This document shows positions 52,401 through 60,513 of a stretch of 64,000 nucleotides of DNA, piece after piece. Source of the DNA: Mucilaginibacter saanensis (GTDB taxonomy: Bacteria; Bacteroidota; Bacteroidia; Sphingobacteriales; Sphingobacteriaceae); the NCBI RefSeq assembly GCF_014200575.1, contig NZ_JACHBZ010000005.1:261138-325137 (forward strand). Reading direction: 5' to 3'. The first letter of the stretch is position 1, and each line of letters opens with the position of its first letter. A program made the translations under genes and the position numbers. The notes under the pieces were generated by a model. It did no database searches, was not told where the DNA came from, and worked only from the letters and a program-made list of their open reading frames with translations.

Positions 52401-54009
52401 TGGACAGTTACCAGGTCATAAAGTTGATGACTGGATTGCCCGTACCCGTCACTCAACACCTGGTGTTGGTTTAATATCGCCGCCGCCTCACCATGATATT
52501 TACTCTATTGAGGATTTGGCCCAACTGATATTTGACCTAAAAAATGCTAACCGCGCTGCACGTATCAATGTAAAACTGGTTTCAAAAGCAGGTGTTGGTA
52601 CTATAGCTGCAGGTGTTGCCAAAGCACATGCCGATGTGATCCTGATTGCAGGTTACGATGGCGGTACCGGTGCATCACCAATAAGTTCAGTAAAACATGC
52701 AGGTTTACCTTGGGAGCTTGGTTTAACCGAGGCTCACCAAACACTGGTACGTAACAAACTACGCAGCCGTGTGGTACTGCAAACAGACGGACAGTTAAAA
52801 ACCGGTCGTGATTTGGCTATTGCTGCCCTGATGGGAGCCGAAGAGTGGGGTGTTGCTACCGCAGCTTTGGTTGCCGGTGGTTGTATCATGATGCGTAAGT
52901 GTCATTTAAATACCTGCCCGGTAGGTGTTGCCACCCAGGATCCGGAATTGAGGAAACTATTTTCGGGCAAGCCTGAGCACGTGGTTAACCTGTTCCGCTT
53001 TATGGCCGAAGAGCTTCGCGAGATCATGGCTGAATTAGGTTTCCGTACCATTAATGAAATGGTTGGCCGTGTTCAGTTCCTGAAAGTGAAAGATCATCTG
53101 GATAACTGGAAAGCTAAAAAAATTGACCTTTCTGGCATATTACACCCGGTTACCAATACCAAAGGCATGACCCTGTACAACAGCGAAAGCCAGGATCATG
53201 GTATGGCCGAGATACTGGACTGGCAGTTGTTTGAAACCGCTAAACCGGCTATTGAAGATAAAACACCGGTGTTTGCCTCTTTTGATGTTATCAACGTTAA
53301 CCGTACCATTGGTACACTGTTATCAAACGAGATATCTAAAAAATACGGATCAGCAGGCTTGCCTGATAATACCATCAACTTTAAATTCAAAGGCTCTGCC
53401 GGACAAAGCTTTGGCGCGTTTGTTACCAAAGGTATATCCTTTGAGCTGGAAGGCGAAGCTAATGACTATGTGGGTAAAGGCTTGTGCGGTGCGCAGCTGG
53501 CCATCTATCCATCGGCAAAAGCCACTTTTATACCTGAGGATAACATCATCATCGGTAACGTAGCACTTTATGGTGCCACATCTGGCGAGGTATTTATAGG
53601 CGGTATGGCCGGCGAGCGTTTTGCCGTGCGTAACTCGGGAGCTACCACTGTTGTTGAGGGTATTGGCGACCATGGTTGCGAGTACATGACCGGCGGCCGT
53701 GCGCTTATATTGGGTCAAACAGGCCGTAACTTTGCTGCTGGTATGAGCGGTGGTTTAGCCTGGGTATATAACCCTGAGGGTAACTTTGCCGAAAACTGCA
53801 ACACCGAAATGGTTGACCTCGATCCTTTATCAATACAGGATGAGGAGCAGATACTGGCATTATTGCGCAAGCACATCAGCTTAACAGGCAGCAAGCTTGC
53901 ACAAAGGTTACTTAACGACTGGGATAACGTATCAACCCAGTTTGTTAAAGTGTATCCAAAAGAGTATAAAAAAGTATTAGAGAAATTACAATATCAAACA
54001 ATAGGCTAA
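49492..54009 (+). CDS. gltB: Glutamate synthase large subunit
   Basis: Converts 2-oxoglutarate and glutamine to two glutamates using electrons passed through GltD. The 1505-residue length is full. The class II amidotransferase nucleophile is Cys20 in HDSCGTGF, so a 19-residue propeptide must be removed. The FMN-binding synthase domain (about 850-1200) includes GYDGGTGASP and the [3Fe-4S] motif CHLNTCPVGVATQ; the C-terminal GXGXG beta-helix domain ends the protein. gltD follows after 5 bases. Confidence 0.97.
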   Translation: MNQTESHQGLYRPEFEHDSCGTGFITNINGHKDNQIVDNALTMLENMEHRGACGCDPETGDGAGILIQLPHEFFMEECSNLEISLPEPGEYGVGMIFFPKDSAQKKACRIVITNAIEKLGLHKLGYRKVTVDSMAVGETARQAEPDIEQIFIARPNHITNAEDFERKLFILRRYINKTITETIPGAGDYFYFTSLSCKTIVYKGQVTTYQLRKYYADLTDPRVASGFAVIHSRFSTNTFPSWKLAQPFRLIAHNGEINTLTGNLNWFYSGLKSYASSYFTAEEMEMIMPVIDNNQSDSACLDNIIEILLHSGRSLPHVMMMLVPEAWDGNEQMDPIKKAFYEYHATLMEPWDGPAAISFTDGRLVGALLDRNGLRPLRYVITNDGRVIAASEAGTLAVDESTVLRKGRLQPGKMLLIDTEKGRIITDEEIKKQIASNQPYDRWLENYKINLSELAEPRLAFASLSEPAVFRYQQVFGYSREDIDTIIKPMAVDGKEPIGSMGTDVPLAILSDKPQHLSSYFKQFFAQVTNPPIDPIRERLVMSLATFIGNNGNLLDEDKMHCHCVVLKHPILKNHQLEKLRSIDTGLFHAKTLQTYFNADGLPGSLEKGIARLCRYAEDAVDDGFEVLILSDRAIDSEHAPIPSLLAVSAVHHHLIKKGRRGAVGLVVETGDAWEVHHFACLLAFGATAINPYLALSTIETVKNNGSLETSLDIKYLQKNYVKSVNDGLLKIFSKMGISTLQSYHGSQVFEILGLNNAVVSRYFCGAVTRIGGLGLDEIAREALCKHRIGFGAKAADNLLPEGGIYQWKRRGEAHLFNPTTVHLLQHATRTNDYAVYKNYAKVINEQTEKHFTIRGLLDFAHHREAITIDEVEPAENIMKRFATGAMSFGSISHEAHSTMAIAMNRIGGKSNTGEGGEDEMRYEKMPNGDSMRSAIKQVASARFGVTSNYLTNADELQIKMAQGAKPGEGGQLPGHKVDDWIARTRHSTPGVGLISPPPHHDIYSIEDLAQLIFDLKNANRAARINVKLVSKAGVGTIAAGVAKAHADVILIAGYDGGTGASPISSVKHAGLPWELGLTEAHQTLVRNKLRSRVVLQTDGQLKTGRDLAIAALMGAEEWGVATAALVAGGCIMMRKCHLNTCPVGVATQDPELRKLFSGKPEHVVNLFRFMAEELREIMAELGFRTINEMVGRVQFLKVKDHLDNWKAKKIDLSGILHPVTNTKGMTLYNSESQDHGMAEILDWQLFETAKPAIEDKTPVFASFDVINVNRTIGTLLSNEISKKYGSAGLPDNTINFKFKGSAGQSFGAFVTKGISFELEGEANDYVGKGLCGAQLAIYPSAKATFIPEDNIIIGNVALYGATSGEVFIGGMAGERFAVRNSGATTVVEGIGDHGCEYMTGGRALILGQTGRNFAAGMSGGLAWVYNPEGNFAENCNTEMVDLDPLSIQDEEQILALLRKHISLTGSKLAQRLLNDWDNVSTQFVKVYPKEYKKVLEKLQYQTIG

Positions 54010-54014
54010 ATTTC

Positions 54015-55493
54015 ATGGGAAAACCAACAGGATTTCAGGAGTTTAACAGGGAGCTTCCTACAAAAGTACCCGCTACTGAACGCGTAAAGAACTATAATGA
54101 GTTTGTTAATTTATATACCGACGAGAAGCTGAACCAGCAATCGGCCAGGTGTATGAATTGCGGTATCCCTTTTTGCCATTCGGGATGCCCGCTGGGTAAT
54201 ATTATTCCGGAGTTTAACGATGCAGTGTATCGTAAAAACTGGGAAGAAGCTTACCATATTTTATCGTCAACTAATAATTTCCCTGAGTTTACTGGCCGTA
54301 TATGCCCTGCACCCTGCGAGTCTGCCTGTGTGTTAGGTATCAATAAACCAGCAGTAGCTATTGAGGAAATTGAGAAACATATTATTGAGATAGCCTACCA
54401 GAAAAACCTGGTAAAACAAACAGCACCACTGGTTAAAACCGGTAAAAAAGTAGCCGTAGTAGGCTCTGGCCCGGCTGGGCTGGCCGCTGCTGCACAGCTT
54501 ATTAAAGCCGGTCACGCGGTTACCGTTTATGAGCGTGATGATAAACCAGGTGGTTTATTACGTTACGGCATACCTGATTTTAAATTAGAAAAATGGGTTG
54601 TTGAGCGTCGTGTTGAGGTAATGGAAAAAGATGGTGTTGTATTTAAATGCAACAGCGAGGTAGGTGTTAACGTTGCTGCTGATGAACTGGTACGCGGTCA
54701 TGATGCCGTAGTATTGGCCGGCGGATCAACCATACCGCGTAACCTGACTATTCCGGGCCGCGAGTTAAAAGGTATTCATTTTGCTATGGATTTCCTGAAA
54801 CAACAAAACAAACGCGTAAGCAATATTACGGTTGATGCCGAAAATATACTGACTACCGGTAAAGATGTAGTGGTGATAGGTGGTGGTGATACCGGATCTG
54901 ACTGTGTGGGTACTTCAAACCGCCAGGGTGCAAGCTCTGTTAAACAGTTTGAGGTAATGTTTCAGCCGCCTGAGCAACGTACCAAACACATGCCATGGCC
55001 AACTTACCCCATGGTATTAAAAACTACCAGCTCACATGAAGAAGGTGCAGATCGTTTCTGGGGTGTTAACACCCTGGAGTTTTTAGGCGATGCCGATGGC
55101 AACCTGAGAGCGCTTAAAGTAGTTGACGTGGAGTGGGAGCAGGATTTTATGGGTCGCCCGGTAAAATTCAACGTGGTTGAGGGTTCTGAGCGCGAAATAC
55201 CTTGTCAGCGTGTATTTTTGGCAATGGGCTTTGTACACCCGCAGCATGTTGGTACCATACAGCAATTAGGCATTGAGCTTGATGAACGTAAAAACGTTAA
55301 AGCCAAAGAAGGTGTTTACCGCACCAATGTAAGCAAAGTGTTTACAGCAGGCGACATGCGCCGCGGACAATCACTGGTTGTTTGGGCCATATCTGAGGGC
55401 CGCGAAGCTGCCCGTAAGGTTGATGAATTTTTAATGGGTCACTCCGTGCTGGAAAGCAAAGATGGCGTGAATCAGTTTGAGCAAGTGTTCTAA
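54015..55493 (+). CDS. gltD: Glutamate synthase small subunit
   Basis: NAD(P)H-oxidising partner of GltB, 492 residues. Two Cys clusters for [4Fe-4S] centres lie near the N-terminus (CMNCGIPFCHSGCPLGN, and CPAPCESACVLG). The FAD motif GSGPAGLAAA (about 151-160) and the NAD(P) motif GGGDTGSDCVG follow. The gene is 5 bases after gltB and ends at a terminator. Confidence 0.96.
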   Translation: MGKPTGFQEFNRELPTKVPATERVKNYNEFVNLYTDEKLNQQSARCMNCGIPFCHSGCPLGNIIPEFNDAVYRKNWEEAYHILSSTNNFPEFTGRICPAPCESACVLGINKPAVAIEEIEKHIIEIAYQKNLVKQTAPLVKTGKKVAVVGSGPAGLAAAAQLIKAGHAVTVYERDDKPGGLLRYGIPDFKLEKWVVERRVEVMEKDGVVFKCNSEVGVNVAADELVRGHDAVVLAGGSTIPRNLTIPGRELKGIHFAMDFLKQQNKRVSNITVDAENILTTGKDVVVIGGGDTGSDCVGTSNRQGASSVKQFEVMFQPPEQRTKHMPWPTYPMVLKTTSSHEEGADRFWGVNTLEFLGDADGNLRALKVVDVEWEQDFMGRPVKFNVVEGSEREIPCQRVFLAMGFVHPQHVGTIQQLGIELDERKNVKAKEGVYRTNVSKVFTAGDMRRGQSLVVWAISEGREAARKVDEFLMGHSVLESKDGVNQFEQVF

Positions 55494-55515
55494 TTTAAAT
55501 TATAAATCCAAATCC

Positions 55516-55552
55516 AAAAAGCCAGGCTCTTGCAAAAGACCTGGCTTTTTTT
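55516..55552 (+). terminator. Terminator of gltBD
   Basis: AAAAAGCCAGG pairs with CCTGGCTTTTT around a 13-base loop, followed by more T. It starts 23 bases after the gltD stop. Confidence 0.88.
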
Positions 55553-55569
55553 GTGCAGATAATCACTTT

Positions 55570-55655
55570 TGTCATTCTGAACGGAGTGAATAATCTATCT
55601 ATTATCGGACTTTACCTGCTGTACAACAGATCCTTCACTACGTTCAGAATGACAA
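55570..55655. repeat. TCATTCTGAACGGAGTGAA inverted repeat
   Basis: GTCATTCTGAACGGAGTGAA and TTCACTACGTTCAGAATGAC form an inverted repeat around a 46-base centre. Related copies lie at 4829-4910 and 18960-19040. Confidence 0.7.
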
Positions 55656-55677
55656 TTTGGAGAAAAATGCGCTCTCC

Positions 55678-56115
55678 TTACAACGCAGGTTGCATGCCTG
55701 TGGCAATACCAATTCTGTTCCAGGCGTTAATAATGATGATGGCCATAATTACCTGTGCCAGGTAGTGCTCGTCTAAAATGGCGGCTGCGGCTTCGTAGGT
55801 TTTGTCAGATACATGGTTTTGTATCAGGGTAACTTCTTCGGTTAAAGCCAGTATAGCTCTTTCTTCATCGGTAAAGAAAGGGGTTTCGCGCCAGGCGTTA
55901 AGCGCATAAATGCGTTGCTCAGTTTCGCCGGCTTTGCGGGCATCTTTGGTGTGCATATCAATACAGTAGGCACAGCCGTTTATTTGTGAGGCGCGTATTT
56001 TTATAAGCTCCTTGTGTGTTTTGGTTAAACCAGTGTTGTTAAGGTAATGATCAAAGCCTAACATGGCTTTATATGCTTCTGGTTCTAATTTGGGGATGAC
56101 GATTCTTGGTTTCAT
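55678..56115 (-). CDS. Carboxymuconolactone decarboxylase / AhpD-like protein
   Basis: About 145 residues from the ATG at 56115 (an ATG eight codons upstream is an alternative). The AhpD core GCAYCIDMHTKDARKAG, with the redox CxxC and the following His, is intact, so thiol-dependent peroxidase activity is likely. A Crp/Fnr-type regulator gene lies 82 bp upstream on the same strand and may control it. Confidence 0.9.
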   Translation of the reverse strand: MKPRIVIPKLEPEAYKAMLGFDHYLNNTGLTKTHKELIKIRASQINGCAYCIDMHTKDARKAGETEQRIYALNAWRETPFFTDEERAILALTEEVTLIQNHVSDKTYEAAAAILDEHYLAQVIMAIIIINAWNRIGIATGMQPAL

Positions 56116-56196
56116 TTTCTTGTTGTTTTGATACCTCAAAGTTGAGGATTAAACAGGCTCCAAAAAATGAATCAAGATTAAGAAATTAAAGGGGAG

Positions 56197-56769
56197 CTAA
56201 ACTTTTTTTGCCCTGATCTTACTCATAAACTGCGGGGTAAAGCCCAGGTAGGAGGCCAGCATGTATTGCGGTATCCGCTGTATAAAATCGGGGAAAAGGC
56301 TGCTGAAGTGACGATAGCGTTCTTCGTCGCTAAAGCTGTAAATGTATTCAATACGCTTTTGCGCCGCAGTAAATGCCCTTTGCTGAACTATCCTGAAATA
56401 CCGTTCCAGTGCGGGAACCTGTTTAAAAAGCTCATCAAGCCGGGTTTTATTAATCACCACCACCTCGCAGTTTTCAACCGCCTGTATGTAATAGGTTGAT
56501 GGTTTACCACTTTCGAGGCTTGAGTAGTCGGTCATCCACCAGTTTTCAATAGCAAACTGCGTTATCTGTTCATTCAGTTTTTTATTGATGAAATACAGGC
56601 GCAGGCACCCTTTGCTTACAAAATAAGTTTCCCTGCAAATCTGGTCGGGCTGTAACAGGAAAGCTTTCTTTTTAACCAACTTCACGGTAACGGCCGATTG
56701 GATCAGCTCAGCATCAGCCTCTGTAAGCTCAATAAATTTTTTGATATGGTTGATGAGGTTCGCCGGCAT
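56197..56769 (-). CDS. Crp/Fnr-family regulator (short form)
   Basis: A 190-residue protein with a cyclic-nucleotide-binding-like domain (about 20-130, FLLQPDQICRETYFVSKGCLRLYF) and a compact C-terminal helix-turn-helix (YMLASYLGFTPQFMSKIR). This short form is common in Bacteroidota, often next to a redox or peroxidase-like gene as here. The Arg that contacts cAMP in true Crp is not evident, so the signal is unknown. Confidence 0.88.
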   Translation of the reverse strand: MPANLINHIKKFIELTEADAELIQSAVTVKLVKKKAFLLQPDQICRETYFVSKGCLRLYFINKKLNEQITQFAIENWWMTDYSSLESGKPSTYYIQAVENCEVVVINKTRLDELFKQVPALERYFRIVQQRAFTAAQKRIEYIYSFSDEERYRHFSSLFPDFIQRIPQYMLASYLGFTPQFMSKIRAKKV

Positions 56770-56829
56770 AATTACAGTCCGAATATATAAATTTAACGTA
56801 TTTGTTTAGCGATGGAAAAACTTAGCCGA

Positions 56830-56875
56830 AAGCCAGGTCTATTTTAACGCATCGGCAACGAAATAGACCTGGCTT
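56830..56875. repeat. Perfect 15-bp inverted repeat between Crp-like and SRPBCC genes
   Basis: AAGCCAGGTCTATTT and AAATAGACCTGGCTT are perfectly complementary around a 16-base loop. It lies 45 bases beyond the SRPBCC stop. No T-run follows on either strand, so termination is possible but not certain. Confidence 0.55.
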
Positions 56876-56920
56876 GATAGGGAAATCTTATGCTATTGCT
56901 CAGCAAGCATATAATTGAAG

Positions 56921-57358
56921 TTATTGGGCTGCCTGTTTTTCTACGTAGTTCCGCAGCAGGTTACCAAGAATCTCGGTCCAGCCGGCGTCAAAGTTTTCTT
57001 TCATAAAATCCTTTAACGGCGGGAAGGTTTCAAGACCGGTGTGGGTAAGTACCACCCTGGTTTTATCGCCCTGCGGAAAAAGCTCCCAGGTAACTTCTGA
57101 GTTGCCCTCGTAACCATCGTATCGCCAGGTATGTGATAGCTTGCTGCCTTCAATTACTTCGGTTACGGTGCATAAATGAACAAATGTTTTACCCTCGTTT
57201 TGGCCGGTAAAAGTAAATTCAAAGCCAACAATGGGCTTAAAATCGAGTATGTCAAAATACCATTGCTTCATTTTGGCATTGTCTGTAATAGCTTCCCATA
57301 CTGCTTGTGCAGATGCATTATAAATTCGTTCAATAACAAAAGGTTGTGTGCTCATCAT
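56921..57358 (-). CDS. SRPBCC (AHSA1-type) protein
   Basis: A 145-residue START-like fold protein (FVIERIYNASAQAVWEAITD..., later WELFPQGDKTRVVLTHTG). It binds a hydrophobic ligand in the cytoplasm; the ligand is unknown. Its ATG overlaps the stop of the ArsR-family gene by 4 bases, the standard pairing for this group, so the two are made together. Confidence 0.92.
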   Translation of the reverse strand: MMSTQPFVIERIYNASAQAVWEAITDNAKMKQWYFDILDFKPIVGFEFTFTGQNEGKTFVHLCTVTEVIEGSKLSHTWRYDGYEGNSEVTWELFPQGDKTRVVLTHTGLETFPPLKDFMKENFDAGWTEILGNLLRNYVEKQAAQ

Positions 57359-57699
57359 TCTTCATTTTTAGGATTGGTATGATCTGTTGATTGTTGTTCA
57401 TGGATAAGAAATGCGTCCAACGCATCCAGTTTTTTGGTCCAGAACCTGCGGTATTGCCCGGCCCAGTCTGTTACCTCTTTTAACTGGCGCAGGTCGGCTT
57501 TGCAAAACCGTTCGCGCCCCTGTTGTTTAATAACCAATAAGCCGCACTCCGTAAGTATTTTAATGTGTTTTGATACTGCGGGTCGGCTCATATTAAATTT
57601 ATCTGCCACGGCATTTAAATTCATGCTTTCATGGGCAATCAGGTTAATGATCTCGCGGCGGGTAGGGTCGGCTATGGCTTTAAAAATATCTCTGTGCAT
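57355..57699 (-). CDS. ArsR-family winged-helix repressor
   Basis: A 114-residue regulator (MHRDIFKAIADPTRREIINL..., recognition helix FNMSRPAVSKHIKIL). It lacks the CVC metal box of ArsR, as usual for SRPBCC-linked members. A 21-bp direct repeat flanking the promoter (57713-57759) is the likely operator, giving autoregulation. Confidence 0.93.
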   Translation of the reverse strand: MHRDIFKAIADPTRREIINLIAHESMNLNAVADKFNMSRPAVSKHIKILTECGLLVIKQQGRERFCKADLRQLKEVTDWAGQYRRFWTKKLDALDAFLIHEQQSTDHTNPKNEE

Positions 57700-57712
57700 A
57701 AATCTGAAAAGG

Positions 57713-57759
57713 TATATGAAACCTTTTGATTACAAATTTATATGAAACCTTTTGGTTAC
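57713..57759 (-). promoter_or_regulatory. ArsR-family operator: direct repeat across the promoter
   Basis: TATATGAAACCTTTTGATTAC (57713-57733) and TATATGAAACCTTTTGGTTAC (57739-57759) differ at one base and are spaced 26 bp start to start. They flank the -7 element at 57733-57740. Confidence 0.7.
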
Positions 57760-57763
57760 GCAA
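57733..57763 (-). promoter_or_regulatory. Promoter of the ArsR-SRPBCC operon (TTG-N20-TAAATTTG)
   Basis: The -7 element TAAATTTG (57733-57740) and the -33 TTG (57761-57763) match the Bacteroidota consensus with a 20-base spacer. Confidence 0.7.
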
Positions 57764-58517
57764 TAGTAAGTGTAATTTTTAAATGGATGTTATGGATCAT
57801 AAAAAGAGGGTGTTTACTTAGGGTAATTGATGCATTTGTCAGGAAGCTCCTATGGAGCTAATGCCTGCTCTATGCTGCTATAAACAGGTTACCCCAATGG
57901 GGTTTATCGTGCTATCGCGATGTTAAAGCTAGCATTGTCGAAGCATGGTGTTGTGGCCCCTGCGCTCAACCCTTTGACGGGGCTCAGGGTTGACAGACAC
58001 TGCCTTTTGGATACTTTACAGTGTTAAAGCCAATAGTTGTCATGCTGAGCACTGTCGAAGCATGGTGTTGTGGCCTCTGCGCCCAACTCTTCGACAGGGC
58101 TCAGGGTGAGGAGACTGCCTTTTGGATACTTTACAGTGTTAAAGCCAATAGTTGTTATGCTAAGCACTGTCGAAGCATGGTGTTGTGGCCTCTGCGCTCA
58201 ACCTTTCCACGGGGCTCAGAGTTTACAGACACTGCCTTTTGGATTTACTCAGTGTATTTAGTGTGCTAACAAGGCTAATCGCGCTCCGTAGGAGCACCGT
58301 GTTTATAGTAAATTAAGTAATTTTTAGCTCCATAGGAGCTTCCTAATCGTAGAAAATGGCGCTATCACGGTGTTAAGCAAGCATGTGCGGGATGATTTTA
58401 TTTACAAGCAATGTGTTTTCATGGCTTATTACTCTTAGGATCGTGGCAGCTAATACCTCCAAACCAATATAATTATGCTGCTTTGGTAAACCAGAACGGC
58501 AAATTTTTGTTAGATAA
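57764..58517. repeat. Intergenic repeats with a three-copy 116-bp tandem
   Basis: No gene. At 57838-57905 are AGCTCCTATGGAGCT and CCCCAATGGGG palindromes. About 57886-58249 is a three-copy tandem; the shared TGCCTTTTGG begins at 58001, 58116 and 58233 (periods 115 and 117). Each unit has the CTGTCGAAGCATGG...TTCGACAGGGCTCAGGGT inverted repeat. At 58276-58345 is a further GCTCCGTAGGAGC palindrome. Short open frames in the tandem are by-products. Confidence 0.75.
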
Positions 58518-59078
58518 ATGACTATGAACGGTAAAAAAAAGCAAATGAAACAAATAGCAGGCTTGTTATTGGGTTTAATGACCTTGGTTTTAGTACAATC
58601 CTGCCAGAGTAATAAACGCGCCAATAACTACAATAATAAGGCCCTTGTTGATGACAGCGGCCTGGTGTTTTTGAATAACGGGGTTGAAACCAGCCAGGCA
58701 ATTGTTAAAGCATCGGGCTTGGCCATATCAAACTCCAGGAACCAGCAGGTTATCCAGTTTGCAAAAAAGATGATTGATGATCATACCCAGCTTGCAACTG
58801 ATCTGAAGAAATTACAGGCTGATAATTTTGTTACGGCAGAAGATTCAATAAATACACCGCATCAGCAAATAATAAGCTCGCTTGCACAAAAGCATGCCGC
58901 AGCATTTGATAAGGCTTACCTGCAGGAAATCATCACGGAGCATCAGCAGGAAATTAGCTTGTATAATGCCGCCGGTAAAGATAAAAGCGCTAACATATCC
59001 GACTTTGCACAAAAAACGCTGCCAGCATTAAACGCTCATTTAGATTCAGCAAAGGCCATCAGCTTAAGTTTAAAATAG
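58518..59078 (+). CDS. DUF4142 lipoprotein
   Basis: Up to 186 residues. The signal peptide MKQIAGLLLGLMTLVLVQSC ends at a lipobox cysteine; ATGs at 58518, 58524 and 58545 are all possible starts. The mature part is the helical DUF4142 domain (SQAIVKASGLAISNSRNQQVIQFAKKMI..., later EIITEHQQEISLY), a four-helix ferritin-like fold. The role is unknown; a stress-linked envelope function is often assumed. Its 3' end overlaps the convergent DUF763 gene by 9 bases. Confidence 0.85.
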   Translation: MTMNGKKKQMKQIAGLLLGLMTLVLVQSCQSNKRANNYNNKALVDDSGLVFLNNGVETSQAIVKASGLAISNSRNQQVIQFAKKMIDDHTQLATDLKKLQADNFVTAEDSINTPHQQIISSLAQKHAAAFDKAYLQEIITEHQQEISLYNAAGKDKSANISDFAQKTLPALNAHLDSAKAISLSLK

Positions 59079-60272
59079 TTTTAGCTGCTGCTGTACCGGA
59101 GGTTTGGCTTTACCCATAACGGTGCGGCCGCCATATTTCCAGGAGTTTTCGCGCTCCTGTTCTATCACCTGGTCAAAATTTGCGTTTGGGGTAAAATCCT
59201 TTTCGGCATTTGCGGCAATGGTGTGCAGGCGTTTAATAGCTTTGTTTTTGTCAGATTGCCCTATTTTTGCTTTATAAAGCGCGTTTTGCAGCGTGCTGAT
59301 GGTTTCGTCATAAACTTTGGTAGGCACCGGAAACGGGTGCCCGTCTTTACCACCGTGGGCGAAGGAAAACCTGGCCGGGTCCTTAAACCGTGACGGTGTG
59401 CCATGGATCACCTCACTCACCAGAGCCAGCGACTGGAGCGTGCGCGGCCCTAAACCCTGGAACAGCAATAGTTCTTCAAAATCGGCCGGTTGCTTTTCAT
59501 GGGCCAGCCATAATACAGCACCCAGGCGTTTCAAATCAACATCTTTGGCTGTAACCTCGTGATGGTTGGGCATCACCAGTTTGTTGATCTCCCTTAACAT
59601 CAGCTCCGGGTGTTCGGCTGCAATTTGCATGACGCCTTTTCTGGAACCGTCTGCCAGTTTATCGGCCATGTTGAGGATAAGGCCGTGATTTTGTCCGTAT
59701 ATGGAGGTATGCGGATCATTAACAAAAGAGGTAAGCTGTTCCGAATGCCAATGGTAACGCCTGGCGGTACTGCTGGCATCGCTCATGCCTTGCTGCACCA
59801 CGGCCCATTTGCCGCTGCTGCTCAATATAAAGTTGTGGGTATATAGCTGAAAGCCGTCCTGTATGGCGGTATTATCAACCTTGGCGCTCAGCTTGCTGCA
59901 TTTTACCAGGTAATCGCCATCCATACCGGTGGTTTCGCTGATCTTCATGAGTTCGGCCGGGGTTTGTTTGGAGTGCTTTCCCTTGCCGCCGCAAATGTAA
60001 ATACCTAACTCGCGGCTATGCGGATTAATGGCCCGTTTAAGCGCACCCATTACCGAAGTAGTAATGCCCGACGAATGCCAGTCCATCCCCATCACAGCCC
60101 CAAGGCTCTGAAACCAGAAAGGATCGCTCAGGCGGCGCAGTACCTCATCCTTACCGTAATCAATGATGATGTTTTCTATTACGGCAAGGCCAAGCTTTGC
60201 CATACGCTCGGCAAGCCATTGCGGCACATAACCATAATGTAAAGGCAGATCGGCACTCCCTGATCTTTTCAT
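59070..60272 (-). CDS. DUF763 family protein
   Basis: A 400-residue protein matching the DUF763 pattern: MKRSGSADLPLHYGYVPQWLAERM at the start, GKGKHSKQTP, and a LLFQGLGPRTLQSLALVSEVIHG helix-hairpin-helix-like stretch (about 275-297), which suggests DNA or RNA contact. No enzyme activity is established to my knowledge. A TAACTTTG element at 60278-60285 lies 6 bases before the ATG. Confidence 0.85.
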   Translation of the reverse strand: MKRSGSADLPLHYGYVPQWLAERMAKLGLAVIENIIIDYGKDEVLRRLSDPFWFQSLGAVMGMDWHSSGITTSVMGALKRAINPHSRELGIYICGGKGKHSKQTPAELMKISETTGMDGDYLVKCSKLSAKVDNTAIQDGFQLYTHNFILSSSGKWAVVQQGMSDASSTARRYHWHSEQLTSFVNDPHTSIYGQNHGLILNMADKLADGSRKGVMQIAAEHPELMLREINKLVMPNHHEVTAKDVDLKRLGAVLWLAHEKQPADFEELLLFQGLGPRTLQSLALVSEVIHGTPSRFKDPARFSFAHGGKDGHPFPVPTKVYDETISTLQNALYKAKIGQSDKNKAIKRLHTIAANAEKDFTPNANFDQVIEQERENSWKYGGRTVMGKAKPPVQQQLKLF

Positions 60273-60277
60273 GCTAA

Positions 60278-60285
60278 CAAAGTTA
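60278..60285 (-). promoter_or_regulatory. Candidate -7 element TAACTTTG of the DUF763 gene
   Basis: Exact TAnnTTTG match 6 bases upstream of the ATG. No -33 element seen. Confidence 0.45.
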
Positions 60286-60364
60286 GTAAAAATGATCGTT
60301 GATTTTAATTGATTACGCTGATTGTGTTGATTTTTTGGAGGAGGCGTGATTTCAGCGGCTAAAG

Positions 60365-60502
60365 TTCCCTCCCCGCGGGAGGGGTGCGAGAGATTGTGAA
60401 GTGGGAGGGAGGGGTTTCCTCATGGGTTTAAGCATCAAAGTTTACTAAACCCCTTCCTCCACCTTCCCCAGGGAAGGAATCGCACCTCCTCTGGCTTTTA
60501 AA
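60365..60502. repeat. Inverted G/C-rich repeat pair between DUF763 and acyl-CoA ligase genes
   Basis: The left copy reads GTTCCCTCCCCGCGGGAGGGG then GTGCGAGAG and a GGGAGGGAGGGGTTT tail. The right copy is inverted (AAACCCCTTCCTCCACCTTCC to GGAATCGCACC). Tails face inward here, unlike the his operon pairs. Confidence 0.7.
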
Positions 60503-60513
60503 ATCAACGGTTA

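Noticed and set aside
58021..58269. Overlapping open frames rich in Cys and Trp
   Set aside because: They translate the tandem repeat in two frames and have no protein-like features.
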